The translations under genes and the position numbers were made by a program. A stretch of DNA of 64,000 nt, taken from Trichobilharzia regenti. Lineage: Eukaryota; Platyhelminthes; Trematoda; Strigeidida; Schistosomatidae. The stretch lies in assembly GCA_944472135.2 (NCBI GenBank), contig OX235270.1, forward strand, positions 47,678,352-47,742,351, written 5' to 3'. The notes below the pieces were generated by a model, which saw only the letters and a list, made by a program, of their open reading frames with translations, searched no databases and was not told the origin of the DNA. Shown here piece after piece: positions 40,502 to 52,500 of this stretch (position 1 is its first letter; every line of letters begins with the position of its first letter).

Positions 40502-43500
40502 ATACCATTGACATTCTTGTTTTGAAAGCTTCATTTTCGCTCCTTATGTTGTCGTTATCTTACTTTCACTGTTTCTTAAAAGATCTAAAGATGCCCTATA
40601 GTGGTTTTGTTTGCTTACACTGCGTTCACTTTTTACCACTAGGCTTCTATTCACTGTATTATTCTTGAGAAATTTACAAGCAAGATGTTAGCAATATCAA
40701 TAATATATGTAAGTTTTGTCTTCATGGCACAGTAAACGGCGCAAAACACGTGTATTAGATCATTACCTTAACGACATGATAAGAAGTGTGTGAGCGAAAC
40801 ATTTCGATGTCAAGAAGTCAGACTATCTATTTTCAGACTATAACATCCTTTAAAATGTGTGCTCTCATAAAATAGGTCAGTTACAAGCATATTTTGCTTT
40901 ACACTAGTTCAACGAAGGTCATGGTAATATTAATCGGAAATGGTTCAAAGAATATCATTAGCGTGAATCGTGTTAAAAATTAATCATAGAAGCAAAGAGA
41001 ACAGCTGGTATACACATTTATTTATGTAATCTGACTGATAGCGGTTGGAAATCCTGGTCTCAAGTTTCCTTCTGTCTCCGACTTCTCAGCTAGACGTACA
41101 CATACTCCTGGGTTTGAACACGTTTGTGCGATGTTTAAAGTACCCTGTCGCTATTGAGTCTTTCTGTGTCCAGCGTTGACTTGGTGATAGAGGTCGGTCG
41201 CCAGGTTACACAGTATCTCTCTTCGTGCCTAAACTTAGCGCTGATCCGGAACAGATGGTCTGGACAGAATTGTGGAAGACGATCACTGTTGTCGGTTCGT
41301 CGGCCGGGAACTCCATACCTACCACCAACATACTTCTCAGCCTGGCACAACTTCCCTACTTGGGCGTTGAAGTCGCCTGCTATAACAACTATATCTGAAC
41401 GTTTTGCTTTTTGTAGCAAATTAGACAGTCATGTAGAAGTCATCCTTTAGTTCATCCGAAGTGCAGTCGGTTGGGGCGTAAGCGGAGACTACGAAAAGGC
41501 AACGACGGGTAGCGCCGTCTTTCCTTCTTTTAATGGACCCATTTAGACGGACTGCACATACACGACTATCTACTGGGATCCGGTCAATAAGTGATTTTTG
41601 TGCCCTAACACTCAGTGCTATCCCTACACCTGTGAGTCCTCGCGAGCTAGCTGGGGGTCTCCTGACAACCTTAAGGTGAATTTTTCAGATTCGCCTTCTT
41701 GACCGGGTGAGGTTAAATGAATGGCCACACTCGGGTCTTGCATGTGTGTCTCCGAAACACAACATGCATGCATGGCTCGAGATGCCAGAGTTCCGACCAG
41801 TGATGCCTGTTGTCCGATTAGCCGGAGGGTCCTGACCTTAATTAAATATTCCTATATGAAGTTGGAGACGAGGCTACCGGGGGTGTTTCTATTGCTCTCA
41901 CCGTTGTTTGTGGTCACAGAGTGAAGTGAAGATGACTCACTAGCCTGCAGAATAGTACTAACTGTAGTAGAGAAGCAAGATGAGGAAGGTGATGTGAGTA
42001 AAGGAGAATGATGCTCAGGAAGGCTTCGTGTGCTTTTGGAAGCGTGTAGACAGTTGTTACTTCCCGACTGCCCACACCGTGGAAGTTGGTTGATTCTTCG
42101 GGTACCTGAAACAGGAAGAGGGTTAGTGTTGCGTGACCGAAGAGTCCAGGGTACAAGTGGTTGAGGCCGGTCACACATGGCCTGTATGAGCTTGTTTCTC
42201 CTATTGGTTCCGTATCAGTAAATTTACCGCCGTTTATGTACCACCGTCTCTCCGGAGTGGAGAGTCTGCATAGTGACATGCTGGTCATCCTTGTTCCCCA
42301 GCATAGTTTAAAAAATATTCTTACAGAATTCCGGTAACTGCTTCTAGTGTAGTCGCTATCCTAACAACGTTCCAGGTATGGTAGGACCTGCAGGAATATT
42401 AGTTCCAGCCAGTGTAGCTTTTTGGGTCACTTCGATATGCAAGTGTGTTATTGTTTGGAAAGTGATCTGAGAACAATTTACCTATTCCTCATAGTCACAT
42501 CAGTTCATTAATGTGACAGGCTTGTGGGGATTATATGCATGTGATATGGATTGTATTGGTCGAGTACGGAAGTTTATTAGTCAGGATTCTTAGAAAGTAA
42601 TGAAATCTCTAGACATTATCACTCTCACGTTTGATGTGAAGAACAGTTCATTGAAGAGCTAAAAATCCTCTACATGGTGTCTAATGCGAAACCACCCTTG
42701 AAGTCCAATTTTGTGTATAGACTTTTCCGTGGCGTATGTCATTGGATATTTGTCGTCAACCAAGATGAATCTAAGTAGAAAGAGCTCTACTTTTGATACT
42801 CAAAATCCATGAAATACCATTTTTTTATTACAGCTTGATGCCACACCGTATTTTTGGTACAAATATTTATAAATTTTCAGCATATGATATCGGTAGTCCA
42901 AATTTTGCAGGCTGACCATAGATATCGGGCGTGCATCGGAAGGGGTCGTACCCCCGACCATGTGCATGGTTGGCGAGAGTCCTAACCGCTCTGCCACCAA
43001 CGTAGTTAAACATTCCGTGAAATTTTGTACAGAACCCTTTCAGTTTTTCATCGCCTCTCATTAATTACACATGCAAAAGTGGAGTCTTTGATTCACTGTC
43101 ATCCTCAAACTTTGATTTATGTTAGAAGTCAGTTAAGCAGATTAGATTTTTCAAATACCATCCTATAAGTAACTCTTATTGAGATAGTGATATTAAAATT
43201 CATAAAAGACAGAATTCAAAAAATTATGGATATTGTGGGTCTAGAGCGTTCTTAAAATCACTTACTGATTAACTGTTCACCCTTTTATATTTTCAAAGAC
43301 ATGAAAAAGTTCAATTCATATTTTCATCGAATGTCATAGTGAAGTCGCGACTGTCTGAAATTGTCTTTGACATGTTTTATTTATATTTTTCTGTCCATCA
43401 GATCACATGCTCCCCCTTGTCTGGATTAGTCCTAGCTAAATCTCTCTGGCGTATCAATTGTTCTAGTTGTTCTTTTGTAACATGATGAAGTTTGAATTTT

Positions 43501-46500
43501 CCCTACTATATTTAGCCGGCTACTACATGCATCTGCGTAGTATTGTAGAATGAAATTGTGTTAATGTACAACTGGCGAAGTCGAATGAAGTCGCAATAAG
43601 CAACTTTGCTAAACTTTTTTCCTAATACACTATTATAACATTTACTAAACTGAGTTAATCTCAATTCATGTCATACATAGATAGTCATATGACTGTATCC
43701 CATAGCATATTTCTTTGTGCTACTGTACTAGTTCATTTCATCAGATGCAAAATTATGGATTTGGTTTTGTTGGCTAAACGGTCAAGATTGCGACAGTTTT
43801 GATGCTATATATTAGTAAGAAGTGAATCTGTCTGTCTGGATTCAACATAGAACTTGGCACTGAAGTGCAGCAGTTCGAGTTGCCACGTTCCAAATAGCAC
43901 ACAGAAGTAGACAAGAAGATGAGTGAAGAGAATCAATACAGTCTGACAAGTATAAGAGTGAAACAGATTGGGTAATGGTAGAAAGGAATATGAAAGATTA
44001 CTGAGACTGAATACATCTGCGCCATTGACAACGATTTTGAGCCATGTCACCCATTGTCTCCAGCCATTGATTCCTAGAGTCCCGAGGGCCCCAACCCGGG
44101 AGTCTGCATCTCCCTACCTGACTCAGTTTAACTGTCAAGGATTTCATGGATTGATGAGGCCATGTTTTTGTTTGGCCACCACTGGCTCTTTTCCAACCTT
44201 CACCTATATCAGCTAGCAAAGCCCGTCGGGCGAGGCGGTGGTTAGGCATGCGCAGCACGTGACCTATCCATCTTAGTCTACGTAACTTTATAGCCTCGTC
44301 GATTGATTTTCCCTCTTTGCCAAATACTCTACGCCTAACGTCAACATTACTTACCTTGTGAATAAATAAACAAACTATTTCTAATCAAGTAAACACCGCT
44401 CTATGATCACCATCTCTTTTGAAGCATTTTTTTTCTTTCATTATGTTAATTTTAAAATCTGTGAAATGTGTCCAGAATTACTAAAAGCACTTTCATCAGG
44501 CTGCAGACTTTTATCAACATCTACTTTCGTTCCATAGTGAAGATGAAATTTGCGGCTAGAATGGATAACCAACAAGAAACTCTACCTATGAAACAACCAA
44601 AAACTGATTGGCGAATGAATGTGCCGAAAGAAATGGTTATGAATCGAGCATACACTAAGAAGGCTGTTGAGCGACATCAGACCTCAAGTTTTCGAGTGTA
44701 ACTTGAACGGGAAATGACGAGTTCGGCGTCCGATGGTGACACTTAGGAGACCGTGTGAGAATTAGGTAGACTTCATTTCAATCTCAAGGAAGTGGAGACG
44801 GAGCCTACTAGACACAAGGTCGAGGAGAGGAGCAGATGTGGGACTTTCAAGGTGAAGCTAAAAGCCTTGAGGATAGCTGGGGATAGGTCACAATGCAAGT
44901 TCAACATTCAAAAACTGAAGGACACTTTCACTGCAACTGTGTTCAACGGTTTCAGAAAGAAGGAATAGATAAGACAAGGAATGGCTCTCAATGGACACTT
45001 TGAAGCTAATAGAGGAGAGGAGAGGAGAATGTTGAAAGAGAAAATGATTCAATGCAAAGACGGACAAGAGAAGAAGACGCTGAGTTTAACTTACACAGCA
45101 CTGGATAAAGAAGTGAAGAAGGGTGCTAGGAAGGACAAAAGACAATTCTACGACAACCTGGCCACTGAATCTTAAAAGTCAGCAGGCAAAAGGGACCTGA
45201 GGACACTATATCAGATAATCAAGTCTATATCCGGGAAGAGATCAACACAAGTGAAACCTATAAAAGACAGCCAAGGGAACCCAATTACCAAAGAAGAAAG
45301 GCAGATTAAACAATTGTTGGATCATTTCAATGGACTCTTGAACCGACCACCCTCTGCAACCCGTCCAGAAATACCAACAACAGCACGTACACAACTGCAA
45401 GTTGACACCAATCCTCCAACGAAAGCTGGAAAAGCAGCCGGACCAGATGGAATACCGCGTGAAGCACTGAAAGCGGACCCAGAGACCACAGCAGATATGC
45501 TGACTCCATTAATGCAAAAGGTCTGGAAGGAGGGAAGGGTGCCTACTGACTAGAAGAAAGGTTACCTCGTGAAACTACCAAAGAAGTGCGACTTACGCCT
45601 CACTCTGCAAGAACTAGCGAGGAATCATGCTCCTGTCGACGCCAAGTAAAATCCTGAGTCGCATCATCCTGGAGAGAATTAAGGACGCACTGGAGACAGA
45701 ACTCCGACCAGAACAAGCTGGATTCAGGAAAGTCAGGCAAATCATGTTCTGACCAAATTGCAACTCTACGCATCATCATCACAGAACAAAGCATGGAATG
45801 GAAATCACACCTCTACCTCAACTGTATAGACTTCGAGAAGGCCTTTGACAGCGTTGACCGTGAAGTAATTTGGAAACTACTCGAGTACTATGGCGTATGC
45901 TGGACTGACGTGAAGATCCTAGAGGACCTGGATTTCGCGCGTGGATGATTTATGTTTGATGTCACAGAAAATCGAAGACTTACAAGGGAAAATCGACAAA
46001 CTGGTCGAGGAAGCAGCAAAGATAGGACTCCATGTGAACATGGACAAGACGGAGGTTATGAAAATAACCTAGTCTTTATACTAATATATCAGTTGATATG
46101 GTCTTAGAAGCAGTTAAAATGAACTAACTGTGGATCCTGAATTCAGGCATAGGACAAAGCTGCCCATTGAAAAAATTATTTTAGGGATTCAGTTATGCCT
46201 CACATCTACTATCTTTATGTTCCAAGGCGAAATATATAGACAAACAGAAGGTGTAGCAATGGGATTACCAATATTCTCTATCGTAGCAGACATATTTATG
46301 GACAGTGCCCTCAATACATTTAATCCTACTCGGAAAATGTGGTGGAGGTATGTGGATGACACTTTCACAGTGTTAAAATCTGAACATATCTCTAGCTTCT
46401 TGACACATATAAACTCACAAGTAGAAGGAATAAAATTCACATTTGAATCAGAAAATGAACGAGGAGAATTAGCTATGTTAGATTATATGATTAAAAGAAT

Positions 46501-49500
46501 AGAAGAAGGCAAACTACACACTAGTGTTTATAGAAAACCAACGCATTCTAATAGATATTTAGACTTTAATTCGTCTCATCCGCTAACTGTTAAGGCAGGC
46601 CTAGTTAAGTGTTTAACAAACCGAGCAGTGGCACTAAGTAGTACAAAAACGACCTAAATGATAAAATAAAACAGATAGAAGAAGCGTTGGTGTTGAATAA
46701 CTATCCTTTAAAATCCATTAGGAAGATCATTAAAGGCCAAAAACAAAATAAAAATAATTGTGAAACTAGTAATACTAACATAAATAAGAGAGAATATAAG
46801 TCATCTACAGTTATACCATATAAAGAGGGGACATCTGAGAACCTACGTAGGATTCTAAATAAAGTAGGAATTAGGGTGGCATTCAAACCTACAAACTCAC
46901 TCAGGGACAAGCTCTGTAGGTTAAAGGTCCCAGTTGACCCAATTAGATAAAATAATATAATCTACAAAATACCCTGCAATGACTGTGAGGTCAACTACAT
47001 AGGTGAAACTAGTAGGTCAGGGGTAGTCATATTGTCAGAACATAAGAATTTAGCTAAGGTAAGAATGGTTGACCTCGAGAAGATAAGTAATTTAGAAAAA
47101 AGCTCAGCGATTGCAATGCATTAAAACACAACCACACAATAGAGTGGGAGAGGGTTAAAATTCTAAAAAGTAATCTAGATAGGTGGAGAGAGAGGTTGAT
47201 TACTGAATCCTTGTTCATCGAGTCTACATCCAACACATACAATAGGAATGACTCATCACTCATACCTGAAATATGGAAAATACTATTACCAATAAAACCA
47301 AGTGAAAAACAACGGAACTATATAAATGATTATGAGCAATAAATTGTGCTCGAAACGTCATCAGTAAACATTACTATATAACACTGTGAGACTTTATCAA
47401 AACAAAATTTACCCATAATGTAATTACACTCTACCACAGTGCACAAGTTTTATTCTTATATCTATGAAAATAACCAACCAACAACAGCAGCAACATCCAG
47501 CGTCATTCACCATCAACGGGAGGGATTTGAAAGAGGCTGCTTCATTCACTCACTTATCTAGGGAGCATTGTCTCAACTGCAGGCAGTCGGAACGGACGAG
47601 GATGTCAAATCGAGCGAGAATCGGGAAGGCGAGCGAGAAACACATTCATCAACCTGAAACCAACCTGGAAATCTTCGTCACTCAGCCAGCATCAACAACA
47701 AAATTCGGTCGGATTTTCAATACAAACGTCAAGTCAGTCAGCTCTTCTATACGGATCAGAAACTTGGTGGGTCACAAAGAATATCTCCAACAGCCTGTTG
47801 CGGACCTTTATCAACAACTGCCTTCGCTCTATGCTGAAGATCAGATGGCCGACCCGGAAAGAATCACCAACAAGAAAATATGGGAACAAACAAAACAAGA
47901 ACCAATCGGCCAATATACAGGAGAAATCGGAAATGGATTGGACACTCGCTGAGGAGGCCGGTTGGTGACATCGCGCGTCAGGCCATTGCTCGAGTGGAAC
48001 CCGAAAGGGAAGCGGCGAGTGGGACTTCCAAGTGTGACATTGGAGGATATTGTGTGAAGAGGAGTTGAAACAGTATGGACTAACATGGATGCAGGTTAAA
48101 AGTACAGCAGAAGACAGAAGCGAGTAGAGACGTGCTGTTGAAGCCTTATGTTCCACTAGGAACCCAAGGATATAATAACATATTCCAAGAAACTTGTGCC
48201 TGAAAGGAAGCAAATATTCTCAAATTGCAGTTACCAGACATATTGTTGATACTGGTCATCCCGTAGAGATTATTAATTCCTTCAAAATATTGAATGGACA
48301 AAGGAAAGCAAATTTACTGCGATTTCCTGAAGCGATCGCAATCAAGCGACTCAAACCACACTTATGCCTACAGAAAGAGAGTGTGATTAATCTGTTACTA
48401 CCTTGGTAACTGAATTGTGGTTTTTAATAAATTAGTCATCTAATTCAATGATCTCAACTCACTGAACAAATCTCAATCTTATAAAGTGTAACCGCTTATA
48501 TTTTTTGAGTTGCTGTATGAACCTATAAGCTAACGTTGTTTATTAATTTTTTATGTTTCCCGACTTACTCATCTCCCATCTTTTCTGCTGTGAAAGCGCA
48601 TTAATTGATGATGAAAACTTCAACTAAAAATTATACTGCTTATATTTTGGATGCGTCACTTTTATATTATTTCTTCTCTACTAACACTTAATCATTAAAG
48701 TGTGTTATTATCGTCTATATAATCATTGTAATTTCGGGTAGTCTGCAGCTGATGAGGACCTTTGAAATAGAATGATATTTTATGTTGCAAATTTCGTCTC
48801 CTTTTTCTTTAACGAAACAATACAAACTCTTGAAAAGTAATAAGAATAATGTCAAGAATTGACTAGCTCATCAAGAAGTGTTTACATTCTTTTTTACAGG
48901 AAATGCACCGCAATTTGTCAAGTTAGTTCAATAGGTAATAAGGTGATTGTTAACTAAGAGCAATTTTTACGATAGTAGAAAGAAAGTAGAAAAAGACTAT
49001 AAAGATTTGAATATAAAATTGATTAGGTGACACTATCTGTGGCAACATAATGATAGTTAGTCATTTCTCTTGGATGAAGTTTTTAATTATTCTCTTTTGA
49101 TTTCAAATGCTGTGTCTGACAGATATAGGTGCTGTTAGTTATTATTCAAAAAAATATAATATTGGCAAGCATACTGCTCATCTGATAACTTCTTTGTACA
49201 AGTGAATTCACTTAGCTTAGTTACATTCCTTTCCTAATTAGATATTTAAAGTGAATTCTATTAGCGTTCAGTATGAATTAACATTAGATGGTTGAAGGCA
49301 ATCGGTAGGAAGCCTTGGACCTAGGTTTCGTGCTGGTTGGCACTCGTCAGTAAGGCGTATCTGTAACCTTGAAGGAACTCATATTCCTTCTGAGACTGCC
49401 GATTGCCTCCAACCATCTAATACCATCAAATCAATGTGCACCGTGATTGCGAGCTAGCTAGAATGGTGGTTACTACTTTACTTACTTTACTTTACTTCGG

Positions 49501-52500
49501 CTATCTCCTACGGGAGGATGAGCCGGCTTCATGAACGTCTCGAATCATCGCTGCCCAGGCGCGGCGATCTGAAGCAAGGTTTTGGGATAGGGATATCCAA
49601 TTCTTGTTCCACATACGGAGTCCGTAGACGGTTTGTAGCCCCAGGCACTCCATATCTGCCTTGACTGTACCAAGCCATGTCTTCAGCTGTCCGCCTCTGC
49701 GACATCGCCGAGATGGTAATGGCGAGGGATTTAGAACTGATTTGACCAGATCGTCATCTGGTCGGTGCAGAACATGGCCAAACCACCGAAGGCGGCGTTG
49801 TTGGACCAGTACTGGAATTTGGTTGATGTTGTAGCAACGACGACGCACTTCTTCGTTGGAGAGTTTGTCCTGCCAACGAACATGCAGAATGTACCTGAGA
49901 CACCAATGGTCTAATACCTCGAGTCTGCGTAAATCTTCCGCGCGAAGAGGCCAGGTTTCACAGCCATACGGCAGAACGGGTCGTATGGAAGCTTGGTAGA
50001 CCCGAATTTTAGTCCTGAGACTGATTTCTCTCTTGCTCCATAGAACGCTCCTCAGCTGTAGAAACGCATTCCGGGCGTTGGAGATTCGCGCATTCACTTC
50101 GTTTTTCGCTTGGCCGTTGGGGAGCATTATGGATCCCAGATATCTGAAGGATGGCACAATTTCAATAGGTGCTCCATTTAGGGATAAGATTTCATCATTG
50201 CCGGTGGATGTGTTCGAAAACATTTTGGTTTTGGAAGTGTTAATTTTTCAAGCCGATAGTAGGCGCGAGGTGATTTATCTGGTCGAGCGCCTGTTGCATA
50301 TCGGGGAAGTTTTCAGCTAATGGTGGTTACATTACAACCTGACTGATAGAATTCAGTCTACACTAATCAGAGGACTAGATGCATCACACTAGTTACTAGT
50401 GTCAAATCAAAATGAATAAACCTTCTTGATAAATAATTTTTCACGTTAATGTTGTACTCTCCGTTGGTTGAGTTTCTTTTGGAACACCATCATTCAGTGG
50501 TGACTAGAGGAAGATCCAGCTGACAAGTCCCAAGTGCGCATCCTAGATTGCATTGCCAGTCATCATTTAGGAAACAACCACATGTTAATCCTCTGACATC
50601 ACCGAAGAATCCGTTCTAGCAGCCGACATGTTAGCAGAGACACAAAATTTCGTTCCATTATGATCAGTCATTGCAATTGCAAAATAAATGATGCCTGTTG
50701 CATAAGAGGTGGCTGTCGTGGTCCAATGGGAATGATGGGTGCTGTGTTTTAGTCCCTGTGGAGACACCATCACACACTGGGGGGAGGGGGGGTTGCAGGT
50801 ACGTCGAGCTGATGGGCTCCAAATGGGACGGAATGTACATATTACAGTCGGCCACTTAGTCTTCATGATGCAATGTAACTTTTCACATAATGTCAAGAAA
50901 GAGCTTCTTCATAAGATTTTTCAACTGGTTTCACTATAAGCGTTATATCCCTGTAGATGTAAACGCTGACTTTCAGTTGCTCTTTAGGAAGGGAAGACGA
51001 AATTAGACGTTTTGGATAATATCATAATAAATTTGTCACGAACCGACAACAGTCAGACGATCATCAAAACTGAAGCACTATTAAGTAAATGCTACATTTT
51101 AATTTGAAATTCTTCGGAAATAAGCATCTAACAAACTATGCAAGTTGTCAAAACAGTAATTATCAAGTTTTGAGGTGGACATTTGTATCGTCCAACGACT
51201 AAGTTAAAACTCAACTGTTTCAAATTCATAACTTCTATGAATTAGTGATATATCGTTGATGCCGTGCAATGTTATCGTGGCTGTTAATATTTTTTTTAAT
51301 TCTTTCTATATTTTCTTTACCAAACAGAAAATAAAACTTGATCAAGGACCTCCATCTCCATACTTTGTCGATAAACTGTTAAGTTTTGTACCAAAGGTTT
51401 TATATGATACAGCACCACTTGGGAAGAATTTCGGTAGTGTACTGAAACAACCAGAATCAATATACTATCGGGTACGTCCACGTTATGTAATGAGAATATT
51501 GTTGCTAGCATCATGAGATTTTCATAGACACAATAAACACAGAAATAAGGGGAATTATAATTGCCTTAATGGATTACTGGATACCTTAATTTTACAAAAA
51601 CATTGTGCTGTTATTAGAATGGTTTTCATATTATCCCATGAAAGCGGTTTCAGATTTCAGATGCAGATTATATTTACAACTATTGACTTATAAAGAAGTC
51701 GTTCGTTGTAATTCATTTCAGTGAATTAGATTCCTCAATAATTAGTTTACTTAAACTAATTTAAAATCAAGGCATACCACCTGTGCGTTCAATAACCACA
51801 TCGCATACTTTTTAACAATCTATTGTGAATAAAATTTGATACCTGATGCATGCAGAACGCTTTCTTCCTTTGTATAAACTACCAGACTTTATTTAATATT
51901 TATTTAAAGTTGAATTAAGTGGTGTTTTGTTTTTAAATTGCTCGCTTTTTTAACAAGTTAGTTGTCTCAAAATTAAACATTGTTTCACAGTCTTTTCCGT
52001 TAAATTATTGATAAATGAGAATGCTTGTTGGATTGAGAATGAAATCTAGGTTATAGTATGCAAGTAGAACCAGTAAAATTCAGTTTACCACCTAATTTGC
52101 AAACTCTATGTAATCACACCACAAACCTCTGTACATATTTAATAAATCCTTACGATTCACTTATTTTCACCCTTAGGCTCAAAATTCACTGAGGGCATTA
52201 CAGTTTTACTCATTAGACGATTGACTGATTGATTATCATGAAGATTTGTAGCCCCGTTTGTTGATACTGATGTCATTGTATTCTCTGAGTTCTATGATTT
52301 CTTTTTGAAGCTTTGATAGTCTTTCCAAATGCCATCTGCAACGCATACTTTATACTGATGTTGTTCAAAAAGACAGTGAAAGCTTGTTAAATAAACCACC
52401 TTAGTCATGAAATGCCGCTACGCCACTATGTTCAACTGATTGTTCTAATAGGTAGTATATCTGCTTAGAGTTTCCAGGAGTGTTCGTGTTATGTATATAT

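Larger units (their letters stand above)
46070..47462 (+). mobile_element. PLE-3 nested in the RTE, with 13-bp target duplication
   Basis: The 5'-truncated PLE carries RT motifs ([20 protein letters not shown] near 46222, YVDDTFTVL near 46349, [17 protein letters not shown] near 46518), a linker and a GIY-YIG remnant ([13 protein letters not shown] near 46978) that is interrupted by stops. The 3' end includes a hammerhead-like motif at 47325-47363 and the terminus TTTTATTCTTATATC. The exact 13-bp direct repeat TATGAAAATAACC flanks it at 46057-46069 and 47463-47475. Confidence 0.9.
44755..48185 (+). mobile_element. SR2-like RTE, interrupted by a PLE
   Basis: The + strand copy starts inside the endonuclease. 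It continues with a linker ([20 protein letters not shown] near 45100), the RT ([20 protein letters not shown] near 45420, [13 protein letters not shown] near 45830) and a deletion removing the RT catalytic box near 45930. DKTEVMKIT follows, up to the PLE insertion at 46070. After the insertion it resumes at 47463 with [20 protein letters not shown] and ends at 48175 with TTGAAGCCTTATGTTCCACT. Several in-frame stops are present. The PLE insertion is younger than this copy. Confidence 0.86.

Noticed and set aside
40770..40840. Hammerhead-like GACAT...GAGCGAAAC...ATGTC
   Set aside because: Short complementarity and a GAAAC are present, but stem II is poor, the first box is absent and there is no PLE context.
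41721..42288. A host protein on either strand at 41721-42288
   Set aside because: The minus-strand frames join into the 5' region of an RTE element ending in GDFNAQVG, and the plus frames are shadows.
48750..48775. Hammerhead core CTGATGAGGACC...GAAAT
   Set aside because: The first box is canonical, but the following stem does not close and the GAAA box is not followed by a pairing stem III or a cleavage triplet.
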